Under the pieces are notes generated by a model. That model had not been told where the DNA came from, did no database searches, and saw only the letters and a list, made by a program, of their open reading frames with translations. Shown here piece after piece: positions 16,488 to 24,906 of a stretch of DNA of 54,167 bases. The stretch's first letter is position 1. The number at the start of each line of letters is the position of its first letter. The translations under genes and the position numbers were made by a program. The DNA is from Mesorhizobium sp. (lineage in GTDB: Bacteria; Pseudomonadota; Alphaproteobacteria; Rhizobiales; Rhizobiaceae), in the NCBI GenBank assembly GCA_004020545.1, contig SAQE01000041.1, positions 1 to 54,167 on the forward strand, read 5' to 3'.

Positions 16488-16516
16488 CAGATATAACGTA
16501 CATACGCTATACGTAC
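16488..16516 (-). promoter_or_regulatory. Candidate operator of the toxin-antitoxin operon
   Basis: ACGTAC occurs at 16496-16501 and again at 16511-16516, 15 bp apart, in A/T-rich sequence just upstream of the antitoxin gene. The segment cagatataacgtac (16488-16501) is matched 12 of 14 by 19245-19258, next to the relic locus. This supports a conserved control site for the ribbon-helix-helix protein. Confidence 0.5.
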
Positions 16517-16619
16517 AAGCTGCGAGGCAAGAGTGGCATGAAAAGCGCTCGGTCGATCACGCCGAAGGGGCGGTTGGTTGGCGAGTGACCCGCTTGGACA
16601 AATTCCGGAGCGGTCCCTG

Positions 16620-18941
16620 CTAAGAAACCTCGGTCTGGTCGGGCGCATCGTGCCCTTCATCGGGCGGACCGTCCTGGGCGACCCTGGTCTTGCGCCCGCG
16701 TCTGGGCGATTTGCCCAATGCAGCGTTTGTCGCCGCGCTGCGCTTGGGCCTTTCCGTCGTCAGCTTTGGCCCGGGCCGCTTGATGCGCGGCGGCGGTGAC
16801 TTTCCTGCCTTGTCTTCGCCGCCCATATAGAACGTCACATGAGGGAAAGGTATCTCGATGCCGCGCTCCTCGAAGACCTCCTTGATGATCTCGTTATAGG
16901 CGCGACCCAGGGCAAAATGCTTTCCGGGTTTGGTCTTGATGCGAGCCCGAACCAGAATGGCGGAGTCGGCGAATTCGGTCACGCCATGCATCTCGAGATC
17001 GCCGATGATGTCGCCCGCGAACCCGGCCTCCTTCAGTTTGTCGAAGGCGTCGTGCATCGCCTGCTTCACTTCGGGGATGCTCGCTCCGTAATCCACGCCG
17101 ATCGATGCGACATGATAGCTGAAGGTCTTCATGAAGTTCGTCACGGCATCGACGGAAGAGAACGGGATGAGATGATAGGCGCCGTCGAGAGTACGCAACG
17201 ACACGGACCGGATTGTCAGTCGCTCGACGGTGCCTGTAACCCCTCCTGCGGTCACCACATCGCCTTCATTCATCGCGTTCTCGAACTGTATGAAGGCGCC
17301 GGTGATGATGTCCTGCACCAGTTTTTGCGCCCCGAAGCCGACAGCAAGGCCGACAACGCCGGCGCCGGCAAGCAACGGGCCGATGTTTACGCCAAACTCG
17401 GACAGGACCAGCATGACAATGAGGACGCCCAGCGCGACCACAAAGGCGTTGCGGAACAGGGCGAGAAGCGTCCGTTCCCGCGGGGAGGGGACATGGCCGT
17501 AGTTCGGATTGAGGCGATATTCCACCCACGACTGGACGGCGAGATAGATCAGGCCGCCGACCAGCATTATCAGGATTGCGGAAACGATTGAAACGGCGAA
17601 GCGCTGGCCGACTTCGCTCGACAGCCACCCGACAACGTCTGCCGCTCGCCAGAACTGTGCGATGACCAGCAGCACAACCGCGGCAACCAGGATGCGAACT
17701 GCCCTGAGCACATTGGGAACGAAGGCATTGAGGCGCCGCTCGAGCAACGGAAGCCGCTCGCTGACCTCGGCGGGCAGGTTTATCCCGGCTCCGGCGACCC
17801 GCGCGATGACGCCCGTCAGCAATACCCCTATGGCTATAGCGATGATCGATTGGACGGTGGCCGCGAGGACGAACAGCAGGGCCATTGCGGGCGCTGCGAG
17901 CCACAGAACAAAGACGAGGATCAGGTATCCGATCGCCACGACGTGCCAAAGCCTGGCGAGACCGGCCAGGAACCTGCCCAGAATGTCGGTTCGGCGGGTC
18001 TCGCTGCGGCGCAGCAGCCATCGCCGCACCTGATCGCGATTCTGCAGGATGACAATCAGGGCGAGCACCAGCGCGGCAAACATCACGACCACGCGGACCA
18101 CTTGCGCGGCGTCTTCCGAAACGTTGACCGCAACGATCGGCGCGAGGAAGAACATCGTATAGCCGACCACGCTGACGAAGCGGCTCAGCCAGAAATACCA
18201 GTATGCTGCCGTTGTGTCGCCCAATGTCCAGATCCGCAGCGCGGGCCATCTCGGGGCAAGCAGCGTACGCGCAAGGACCTTGATGAACTCGATGACCAGG
18301 AAGGCGTTCAGGAACAGCGCACGGTTCATCTCTGCCTGGCCCGCCTGGTCGATAACGAATGCAGAGAGCGAAGACACCGAACCGATTGCCCAGGCCGCGA
18401 GCACGGTGAGCGCGTCGGCCAGCGCGGACAACCCGATGAAGCCGAACCGCTCGAACCTGCCTCCGCGTGTCGCTGCATTGGCGAATGTGCGCTGGAACCG
18501 TCCAAAGGCGAACCGCAACGCGAGGTAGACGGCGAAGGTGAGGACCACGACAAGGGCGCTGTTGCGTACGGCGTTCCAAAGGCTCTGCACATCGATCGAG
18601 ACGCCTCCTGAAAAGATGCCGGCAATTCTCTCGACGAGGGCGGCGGTCGTCTTGATCAGGCCCGAAGCGCTCTCTGCCGCGTCCCTCGTATACGCGGCGA
18701 CCTCCTGTGCGATCGTCGTTTCAGGCGCTGCCTCGGCCGCCGGCTGGTTGCCTTCCGCGGCCGCGGCGCGCAGCTTGTCGATCAGGCGGTGCCGCGCCTG
18801 GTCATTCTCCAGGATGGTGATGAGCGCTTCGACATCCGCGTTCGGCTCGCCGGGCTTGGAGCCTCCTTGTGCAGCCGGCTGAGCGAAGCTTGGTGCCCCG
18901 CAGAGCAGTAGAAACAACAACAGAGAAATTAGAGTTCGCAT
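16620..18941 (-). CDS. MscS-family mechanosensitive channel, large
   Basis: A 773-residue small-conductance mechanosensitive channel homologue, much longer than E. coli MscS. A signal peptide (MRTLISLLLFLLLCGAPSFAQ) precedes a periplasmic helical region, then about eight to ten membrane segments (about 150-550). The pore-lining helix GLAVGFGAQKLVQDIITGAFI is followed by the MscS beta domain with GDVV and the C-terminal cytoplasmic cage. The very basic tail (RIKRPGPKLTTERPKRS...) is not typical of the family. The start at 18941 puts the signal peptide first. It protects against osmotic downshock. Lies in the era-recO insert. Confidence 0.9.
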   Translation of the reverse strand: MRTLISLLLFLLLCGAPSFAQPAAQGGSKPGEPNADVEALITILENDQARHRLIDKLRAAAAEGNQPAAEAAPETTIAQEVAAYTRDAAESASGLIKTTAALVERIAGIFSGGVSIDVQSLWNAVRNSALVVVLTFAVYLALRFAFGRFQRTFANAATRGGRFERFGFIGLSALADALTVLAAWAIGSVSSLSAFVIDQAGQAEMNRALFLNAFLVIEFIKVLARTLLAPRWPALRIWTLGDTTAAYWYFWLSRFVSVVGYTMFFLAPIVAVNVSEDAAQVVRVVVMFAALVLALIVILQNRDQVRRWLLRRSETRRTDILGRFLAGLARLWHVVAIGYLILVFVLWLAAPAMALLFVLAATVQSIIAIAIGVLLTGVIARVAGAGINLPAEVSERLPLLERRLNAFVPNVLRAVRILVAAVVLLVIAQFWRAADVVGWLSSEVGQRFAVSIVSAILIMLVGGLIYLAVQSWVEYRLNPNYGHVPSPRERTLLALFRNAFVVALGVLIVMLVLSEFGVNIGPLLAGAGVVGLAVGFGAQKLVQDIITGAFIQFENAMNEGDVVTAGGVTGTVERLTIRSVSLRTLDGAYHLIPFSSVDAVTNFMKTFSYHVASIGVDYGASIPEVKQAMHDAFDKLKEAGFAGDIIGDLEMHGVTEFADSAILVRARIKTKPGKHFALGRAYNEIIKEVFEERGIEIPFPHVTFYMGGEDKAGKSPPPRIKRPGPKLTTERPKRSAATNAALGKSPRRGRKTRVAQDGPPDEGHDAPDQTEVS

Positions 18942-19301
18942 TGCTGGCCCTGGCGGAAAACTATCGATCGGGGTGTGCGCGCTGCCGGCGCCGGCTCGGA
19001 CATTCTTGCAAAATTGCAGGCAGCCGCATCTTCGCATTGGTGCAGTTCATCTAGGGCGAACCTGCTAGGGTGGAAGTTGGTACCTTCGTCGAGTGCGGCG
19101 GGTCCCTCCTTGGCGACGCGCTCCGGGTGCCATAACGAACTTTGCCGCCGATCGTTGCCTAGTTGGCCAAAGACAGCGTTGTCGACAGCGCGAACCGTCT
19201 TATGTTGAAGCGCTCGGTTCGCTCGCCGGTTGGTTTCTCTGTGTCAGATACGACGTACGCAAATCTTGATTTCGCCGTCCAACGGGTGAAAAGCTCGACC
19301 C
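18942..19301. other. Intergenic region between the MscS gene and recO
   Basis: This 360-bp stretch has no intact gene. It contains a relic of the toxin-antitoxin locus (19176-19258, listed separately) and must also hold the recO promoter. The rest shows nothing recognisable. Confidence 0.6.
19176..19258 (-). pseudogene. Relic of a DUF1778-GNAT toxin-antitoxin locus
   Basis: Positions 19176-19201 match 16037-16062 of the intact toxin gene at 24 of 26 bases. Positions 19204-19242 match the first 39 bases of the intact antitoxin gene at roughly 70 percent and encode EKPTGERTERFNI against MSKPASDRTERFNI. Positions 19245-19258 match the operator region at 12 of 14. The order and strand are those of the intact locus, but about 366 bp between the two coding pieces, and the ribosome-binding segment, are missing. 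No functional product is expected. Confidence 0.75.
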
Positions 19302-20060
19302 ATGGAATGGCGCGACGAGGGAATCATTCTCGGCACCCGCAGGCATGGCGAAACCAGCGCCATCCTCGAGGTGATGACGCGCGCCCATGGCCGGCATCTC
19401 GGTCTCGTGCGCGGAGGGCGCTCGCGCAAGCAGCAGCCGGTGCTGCAACCAGGTAACCGCGTCGATCTTCTGTGGCGGGCGCGGCTCGACGAGCATTTGG
19501 GCATCTTCCAGGCCGAGGCGATCGAGATGAACGCCGCGCGGCTGATGGACAGCGCCGTCGCTGTTTACGGCCTGCAGACCATGGCAGCGCATCTCAGGCT
19601 TCTGCCGGAGCGCGACGCCCATGGCGGCCTCTACGAGGCGCTTGCCGTGATGATCTCCCATCTCGACGACGCCGATGCCGCGGGCGAACTGGTGGCGCGT
19701 TTCGAATTGCTCATCCTCGATGAGCTCGGCTTCGGCCTCGATCTCAGCCAATGCGCGGCGACCGGCACGCGGCAGGACCTCGCCTATGTCTCGCCGAAAT
19801 CCGGGCGCGCGGTTTCGCGCGCCGCCGGTGAGCCCTGGCGCGACAAGATGCTGGCGCTGCCTGCCTTCCTGCAGCGCGGCTCAGGCCTGCGCGCCGACGC
19901 GGCCGCGCTCGAGGACGCGTTCCGGCTGACCGGCTTCTTCTTCACCCGCCACGTCTACGAGCCGCGCGGCATCGAGGCGCCCGACGCACGTGGCGGTTTT
20001 CTCGCGGCGCTACGCCGGCATCAGGCGGCAGTCGAAGCGATCGAAAACGTCACACAGTAA
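19302..20060 (+). CDS. recO: DNA repair protein RecO
   Basis: RecO loads RecA onto gaps in single-stranded DNA with RecF and RecR. The 252-residue protein starts with [18 protein letters not shown], the N-terminal OB-fold opening of RecO, then [18 protein letters not shown], and ends in a helical domain. The zinc-finger cysteines of some RecO proteins are reduced here: only [25 protein letters not shown] is seen, as in other alphaproteobacteria. In relatives it follows era directly. Confidence 0.94.
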   Translation: MEWRDEGIILGTRRHGETSAILEVMTRAHGRHLGLVRGGRSRKQQPVLQPGNRVDLLWRARLDEHLGIFQAEAIEMNAARLMDSAVAVYGLQTMAAHLRLLPERDAHGGLYEALAVMISHLDDADAAGELVARFELLILDELGFGLDLSQCAATGTRQDLAYVSPKSGRAVSRAAGEPWRDKMLALPAFLQRGSGLRADAAALEDAFRLTGFFFTRHVYEPRGIEAPDARGGFLAALRRHQAAVEAIENVTQ

Positions 20061-20068
20061 GGCAGCGC

Positions 20069-20533
20069 CTATCTGGCTTCCCGCCGCTCCAGAAAATCGC
20101 CGAGAATGGCGCGCTGGCCTTTCAGGATCTTGAGGCCAGCTTCGGGAAGTGAAAACCAGCCGGCTTTGTCCACCTCGGGGAATTCCTTCTTAGCGCCGGA
20201 CCTTGGCGGCCATTCCATGGTGAACGTATTGCTCCTGACGGCGTCGACGTTGATGTCCGCTTCGACGCTCCAGGCGATCACGATCTTGCCGCCCGGCTGC
20301 TTGTAGCTGCCGACGGGTTGGAAGTCGCCGTCGATGGCGACGCCGAGTTCCTCCTCGGCCTCGCGCCGGGCGGCTGCGAGCTCATCCTCGCCATCGTCGA
20401 TGAGCCCCTTCGGAATCGACCACGCGCCTTCATCCTTTTTTGCCCAGAACGGTCCGCCGGGATGAACCAGCAGGAATTCGAACACACCGGCGGTTCGCCT
20501 ATAGATCAGCAGCCCGGCGCTTCGTAGCGGCAT
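20069..20533 (-). CDS. Nudix hydrolase (diadenosine polyphosphate-like)
   Basis: A 154-residue Nudix protein. The Nudix box runs over residues 43-65 with the pattern G-x5-E-x7-REAEEELG, complete with the metal-binding glutamates. The opening SAGLLIYRRTAGVFEFLLVHPGGPFWAKKDEGAWSIPKG resembles Ap4A/NTP pyrophosphatases that are often annotated as NUDIX domain-containing proteins. It is convergent with recO, with 8 bp between their ends. Substrate not known. Confidence 0.88.
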   Translation of the reverse strand: MPLRSAGLLIYRRTAGVFEFLLVHPGGPFWAKKDEGAWSIPKGLIDDGEDELAAARREAEEELGVAIDGDFQPVGSYKQPGGKIVIAWSVEADINVDAVRSNTFTMEWPPRSGAKKEFPEVDKAGWFSLPEAGLKILKGQRAILGDFLERREAR

Positions 20534-20779
20534 CGGTCGTCCTCATGGCTATTCCCCCGAAGACCCTAGAATAGCACGAGTATTTCGCGGCAGGCGGCAG
20601 GTAATCTCGCCGCCCGAGTCCGGCCGTTCGACGTGTTGCCATTGGATAAAGCCCCAAGTTGCTGGCAATCGGCGCCGAAACATGCTCGATCTTGCAGGCC
20701 GGCAAGGCGCTGATTTCAATAGCCGTCTCATTGCCGCATTTGTCGGCCACGACTGGACCGGTTTTGAGGGGAAACCGCC

Positions 20780-23530
20780 ATGTTTGAAAGCCTGATCGGC
20801 CTCGCCGCCATTATCGCGCTTTTCGTCATCATTTCGCGCCAGCAAACCCGCATCGGCCTGATCGAGCGCGAGCTTGGCGCGCTGCGCAGCCTGGTGCTTT
20901 CGGGTATCCCGCAGCCCGCGCCGAAAACGGGTGAGGCGGCGGAAGGCGCGCCGGGCGAAGTTCCCGCCGCGGCCGCGACTGCCACGCCGCCCGCGCGTGA
21001 AGCTGCGTTGACCGAAGTCCCTGCCGCGGCGCCCGATGCTCCCAAAGCCGAGGTTCCAGCCGAAGCGGGCGAGGGGACGTCGTCCGAGCCCGCCACGCCA
21101 GCCGAAGCGGCGCAACCTGCCGCGCCAGCCGATGCTGTTGCGCCTGCAAGGGCCGCGCGACAGACCGATGTCGAGACGGCGCTCGGCACGCGCTGGGCGG
21201 TCTGGGTCGGTGGCATCGCGCTGGCGCTGGGTGGCCTCTTCCTGATCCGCTACACCATCGAGGCCGGCATTTTCGGGCCTGGCGTGCGCCTCACCATGGC
21301 CGGCATTCTCGGCCTCGTGCTGGTCGCCGGCGCCGAGTTCATCCGCCGCACCGGCTTCAGGGTGCCGGTGCAGGGCGCGGCCGGCGCCTATATCCCGGCG
21401 ATCCTGACGGCGGCCGGCGCCTTCATCCTGTTCGGCACCGTCTATGCCGCGCATGGCATCTATGGCTTCATCGGTCCGGCGCTCGCCTTCACGCTGCTCG
21501 GCGCGATCGGCATTGCGACAATCGCGGTATCGCTGGTCCACGGCCTGGCGCTGGCCGGAATCGGCCTTGTCGGCGCCATGGTCACGCCGGTACTCGTCGC
21601 CTCGCAGGCGCCCAACCCGTGGGCGCTGTTCGTCTATCTGGCGATCGTGCTTGCCGCGACGGCGGCCATCGCCCGCATTCGTGACTGGAAGGCGCTCGTC
21701 GCGGCTGCTTTCGCCGGCTGCGGTATCTGGACCATCCTCTATATGACCGATGCGCCCGAGGTGAACCTCGCCTCTGTGCTGTTCATCAGCTTGGCCACGC
21801 TCGCCGTGCTTGCCTTCGTCTGGCTCGACCTTTTCTTGATTACTGGCCGCGACGAAGCGGAATCCGGCTTCGACTGGCCGTCGATCGTGCCCGGCTTCTT
21901 CGTCGCGCTGACCGCGCTCGGCCTGTCGGTTGATCCGGTCTTTGCCAAGGCGGGCGATGCCTTGCATGGCGCGGTGCTGCTCGCAGCACTTGTCGCGGTG
22001 GCGCTCTACCGTCCCCGCGCTCTGCCGCTCCTCTTCGCCGCCGGCCTGGCGACGGTGCTGATCTATCTCGGCATCGTCCCGCCCGCCACCATCGGCGCCG
22101 ATGCGCTGGATGTCGGCCTGGGCGCCGAACCGCTGGCGGCATCCGATGCGCTGACCTTCCGCATCGGCATCGCGCTCGCCATCGTCTTCATTGCCGCCGG
22201 CTTCTGGGCTGCGCGCCGGCTCGCCGCCGCGGCACCCGTCCACGCGGCGTCCTGGGCGGCATGGGGCGTGATCGCGCCGCTTGTCGTGCTGACCGCGCTC
22301 TGGCTCACCTTCGGCGATATCGACCGCGACTTCGGCTACGCGCTGCCGGCGCTGCTTCTGGTGTTGATCTTTGCCGCCGGCGGTGAGTGGATCGCGCGTG
22401 CCGAGGAACCGCCGCTCGGCGGCGGACCCGCCGTCTCCTTCGCGTTCGCCGGCGCCGGCGTCGCCGGCCTGCTGATGCTGCACATGGCCTTCGGCTCCGG
22501 CTGGACCACGGTGCTGCTTGGCGCCGCCGCTGTTGTTCCGGCCTTGGCGACACGCTGGCGCTCCTATCCGGTGTTGGGCTGGATCGCGGTCGGTACTGCG
22601 GTCGCCGTGCTCGGCCGCGTCGCCTTCGATCCGACCATCGTCGGCGCAGCAGTGCTGTCGAGGACGCCGATCTTCAACTGGCTGCTGCCTGGCTACGGCG
22701 TGCCGGCGCTCGCCTTCGGCTTCGCCGCCTGGCAGCTCGCCCGCACCACCAATGGACGGCCGCGCCTTGCCATGGAGGCGGCCTCGGCCCTGTTCGCGCT
22801 GCTCACCGTTGCGATGCTGGTGCGCCACGCCATGCATGGCGGTGTCATCGACACCGGCGCCGTCACGCTCGGCGAACAGGCGATCTACACGCTGATCGCG
22901 CTCGGCGCCGGCGCCATCCTCGTCGCCATCGACATGCGCTCGCCGAGCTCGGTGCTGCGCTATGGCTCGATGGCCGCCGGCGTGATCTCGGCGGGCTTGA
23001 TCGTCATCCAGCATTTCGCGGTGCTGAACCCGTTGGCGACGGACGAATCGACCGGCACGATTCCCGTCTTCAACCTGCTGTTCCTCGCCTATCTGCTGCC
23101 GGCAATCGCTGCCGGAGCACTCGCCCTTTATGTCCGCGACAAGCGCCCGAGATGGTATGCGGCGATGCTGGCGCTGGTCGCCGCTCTGCTTGCCTTCGCC
23201 TATGCGACGCTGTCGGTGCGGCGCCTGTTCAAGGGCGAGTTCATCGGCTTGTGGAGCGGTCTCGGCCAGCTCGAGACCTACACCTATTCGGCGCTCTGGC
23301 TGGTCATCGGCGTGGCGCTGCTCACCGCCGGCGTCTGGCTGAGGTCGCAGGTACTGCGCATTGCCTCGGCGGTGCTGATCGCGGTGGCCGTGCTGAAAGT
23401 CTTCCTGTTTGACATGTCGGAACTGGAAGGCGTGCTGCGCGCGCTCTCCTTCATCGGTCTCGGCGCGGTGCTGATCGGCATCGGGCTGTTCTATCAGCGG
23501 CTGCTGACAAGGGCGGCTAGGGGAGGGTGA
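20780..23530 (+). CDS. DUF2339 family giant membrane protein
   Basis: A 916-residue inner-membrane protein. It opens with one membrane helix (MFESLIGLAAIIALFVII), then a short coiled region (RQQTRIGLIERELGALRSL) and an Ala/Pro/Glu-rich linker (about 60-130). RWAVWVGGIALALGGLFLIRY starts the DUF2339 domain, which contains more than 20 predicted hydrophobic helices to the C-terminus. No catalytic motif is recognised. Function is unknown; the family is widespread in Gram-negative bacteria. The start at 20780 follows GAGGGG. Transcription appears monocistronic. Confidence 0.88.
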   Translation: MFESLIGLAAIIALFVIISRQQTRIGLIERELGALRSLVLSGIPQPAPKTGEAAEGAPGEVPAAAATATPPAREAALTEVPAAAPDAPKAEVPAEAGEGTSSEPATPAEAAQPAAPADAVAPARAARQTDVETALGTRWAVWVGGIALALGGLFLIRYTIEAGIFGPGVRLTMAGILGLVLVAGAEFIRRTGFRVPVQGAAGAYIPAILTAAGAFILFGTVYAAHGIYGFIGPALAFTLLGAIGIATIAVSLVHGLALAGIGLVGAMVTPVLVASQAPNPWALFVYLAIVLAATAAIARIRDWKALVAAAFAGCGIWTILYMTDAPEVNLASVLFISLATLAVLAFVWLDLFLITGRDEAESGFDWPSIVPGFFVALTALGLSVDPVFAKAGDALHGAVLLAALVAVALYRPRALPLLFAAGLATVLIYLGIVPPATIGADALDVGLGAEPLAASDALTFRIGIALAIVFIAAGFWAARRLAAAAPVHAASWAAWGVIAPLVVLTALWLTFGDIDRDFGYALPALLLVLIFAAGGEWIARAEEPPLGGGPAVSFAFAGAGVAGLLMLHMAFGSGWTTVLLGAAAVVPALATRWRSYPVLGWIAVGTAVAVLGRVAFDPTIVGAAVLSRTPIFNWLLPGYGVPALAFGFAAWQLARTTNGRPRLAMEAASALFALLTVAMLVRHAMHGGVIDTGAVTLGEQAIYTLIALGAGAILVAIDMRSPSSVLRYGSMAAGVISAGLIVIQHFAVLNPLATDESTGTIPVFNLLFLAYLLPAIAAGALALYVRDKRPRWYAAMLALVAALLAFAYATLSVRRLFKGEFIGLWSGLGQLETYTYSALWLVIGVALLTAGVWLRSQVLRIASAVLIAVAVLKVFLFDMSELEGVLRALSFIGLGAVLIGIGLFYQRLLTRAARGG

Positions 23531-23537
23531 GAACCCG

Positions 23538-23933
23538 CTATTTTCGGACTATGCCGCGCAGGCGGCGCTGGTCGGCGGCCTGTTTGATGAGGCCCGCGAT
23601 CTTGCGAACAAATGCCGGGCTGAAGGAACCGATCGGCTTCGTTGTGACGAGATCATAAGCTTCGTCCATCCGTACGCGATTATATTCGTCGAGGATCAGC
23701 CATGACGGAAAATCGAGGCCGCCCCTGCGGCACTCGATTTCACTGACGGCAATATGCGTGCGGGACCGATCGGGCTTTTGCGAGGTGAGCGGGAACAGGA
23801 ACAGCGCGGCAGACGTGGTCGGCGTTCTGACCACGATGCAGACGGGCCGCGCTTTACGGCCGGACTCTTCGCCGGCGTCAGCCTGTCGCGCCCATAGGTA
23901 GTAATATCGAACCAGGTCGCCGGGCTTAAACAT
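23538..23933 (-). CDS. PemK/MazF-like toxin-family protein
   Basis: A 131-residue protein that begins MFKPGDLVRYYYLWARQ and continues KARPVCIVV, resembling the opening strands of PemK/MazF growth inhibitors. The middle (LFLFPLTSQKP) and the C-terminal FSPAFVRKIAGLIKQAA fit the same fold. MazF proteins are ribosome-independent or ribosome-linked RNases; whether this one cleaves RNA is not known. It overlaps the upstream Phd-like gene by 8 bp, the antitoxin-first layout of a type II pair. Confidence 0.65.
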   Translation of the reverse strand: MFKPGDLVRYYYLWARQADAGEESGRKARPVCIVVRTPTTSAALFLFPLTSQKPDRSRTHIAVSEIECRRGGLDFPSWLILDEYNRVRMDEAYDLVTTKPIGSFSPAFVRKIAGLIKQAADQRRLRGIVRK

Positions 23934-24177
23934 CCGACTTGTCGCCGGTTATGATGGCCTCCAACCCTGACATGAGTTCATCATGGACCTCGTCCGGCGC
24001 ATTCTCGAGCGTGTAAGCGGCGGCATGGGACGAGCCGACGAGTTGCCGGTATTGCGCGGCTGACAGGATGATCAGCTTCTCCTTGCCGCGTTTTGTGAGA
24101 GCGACAGGCTCGATCATCGCCGTTTCGAGGATTTCGCCGGACGCGCGGTTCATGTCTGAAAAGGTGAATTGCTTCAT
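23926..24177 (-). CDS. Phd/YefM-family antitoxin
   Basis: An 83-residue antitoxin-like protein. MKQFTFSDMNRASGEILETAMIEPVALTKRGKEKLIILSAAQYRQLVG is the Phd/YefM pattern: an N-terminal DNA-binding part, then a T-K-R-G-K hairpin. The acidic C-terminal tail (about 55-83) would bind the toxin. It is paired with the PemK-like gene with an 8-bp overlap. A perfect TACGTAA/TTACGTA inverted repeat lies 12 bp upstream of its start and is a probable autoregulatory operator. Confidence 0.8.
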   Translation of the reverse strand: MKQFTFSDMNRASGEILETAMIEPVALTKRGKEKLIILSAAQYRQLVGSSHAAAYTLENAPDEVHDELMSGLEAIITGDKSDV

Positions 24178-24188
24178 CGGTCATCTCA

Positions 24189-24221
24189 TACGTAATATAT
24201 CTATTATACCTATCTTACGTA
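24189..24221 (-). promoter_or_regulatory. Operator candidate of the Phd-PemK pair
   Basis: tacgtaa (24189-24195) and ttacgta (24215-24221) form a perfect inverted repeat with 19 bp between, and the interior is A/T-rich with a TATAC-like -10 candidate. It begins 12 bp upstream of the antitoxin ATG. Confidence 0.55.
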
Positions 24222-24252
24222 ATTAGACAAACAAACAATCGCCTTTGGGTGG

Positions 24253-24278
24253 GGAATAAACCGGCATCCGCCGGCGTT
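24253..24278 (+). promoter_or_regulatory. Candidate ECF-type promoter
   Basis: GGAAT (24253-24257), 17 nt, then CGTT (24275-24278) fits the GGAAC-N16/17-CGTT pattern of alphaproteobacterial ECF promoters. It lies about 110 bp upstream of the sigma gene, consistent with autoregulation. The spacer contains a small perfect palindrome, CCGGC-atcc-GCCGG. Confidence 0.5.
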
Positions 24279-24387
24279 GTTAAGGTGCTTGGGTACCGGA
24301 GCGGGTGGTCCGCTTCGCGCTGGCTGCTTGCGCCGCGCCGGAAAGGCGCGTTCAATCGAATGGAAAACGGCCTCGAAACAAGCGGTC

Positions 24388-24906
24388 ATGGACGACAAGA
24401 AGGCAGCGATCCTGAGCGAGATACCGCGTCTGCGGCGCTATGCGCGCTCGCTGCTGCGCGACCGCGATTCCGCCGACGACCTCGTCCAGGACTGCCTGGA
24501 GCGGGCGCTTGTGCGGCTCGACAACTGGCAGACTGGAGAAAGCCCCAGGAGGTGGCTGTTTACGATCATGCATCATCTGTTCATCGACCAGATGCGCAAG
24601 GTTAACCGGCGCGGCGAGTCGGCGATGCTGCCGCTCGAAGCCGGCGAAGCCCAGGCTGCGCCCGCCGATCAGGTCGAAACCATCGCCTCGCGCGAGATCA
24701 TGGATGCCCTGCAGGCGATCAGCCCCGATCGTCGCGCGGCATTGGTCATGGTCGCCATCGAAGGCTTTTCCTATGCCGAGGCCGCCAACATCCTGGGCGT
24801 GCCGGCCGGCACGCTGATGTCGCGCATCGCGCGCGGCCGCGAGGAATTGCGCGGCCTGCTGGATGACTCCTCGCGCCGCCGCTCGATAAGGATCGTCGAG
24901 CGATGA
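24388..24906 (+). CDS. ECF RNA polymerase sigma factor
   Basis: A 172-residue extracytoplasmic-function sigma factor. Region 2 (RRYARSLLRDRDSADDLVQDCLERAL) and the region 2.4-like LFTIMHHLFIDQMRK are followed by a short linker and region 4 (YAEAANILGVPAGTLMSRIARGREELR), a helix-turn-helix for -35 recognition. The ATG at 24388 is chosen because the upstream 37 residues are Arg/Gly-rich and lack homology. It overlaps the anti-sigma gene by ATGA. A GGAAT-N17-CGTT promoter lies upstream, so it probably controls itself. Confidence 0.93.
   Translation: MDDKKAAILSEIPRLRRYARSLLRDRDSADDLVQDCLERALVRLDNWQTGESPRRWLFTIMHHLFIDQMRKVNRRGESAMLPLEAGEAQAAPADQVETIASREIMDALQAISPDRRAALVMVAIEGFSYAEAANILGVPAGTLMSRIARGREELRGLLDDSSRRRSIRIVER

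Noticed and set aside
20549-23014. An 821-codon open frame opposite the DUF2339 gene
   Set aside because: It has extreme Asp/Arg/Gly composition and no recognisable domain, as expected for the antisense of a G+C-rich membrane protein gene.
24277-24387. An N-terminal extension of the ECF sigma factor
   Set aside because: The 37 extra residues are Arg/Gly-rich and unlike the family; the ATG at 24388 fits region 2 spacing.
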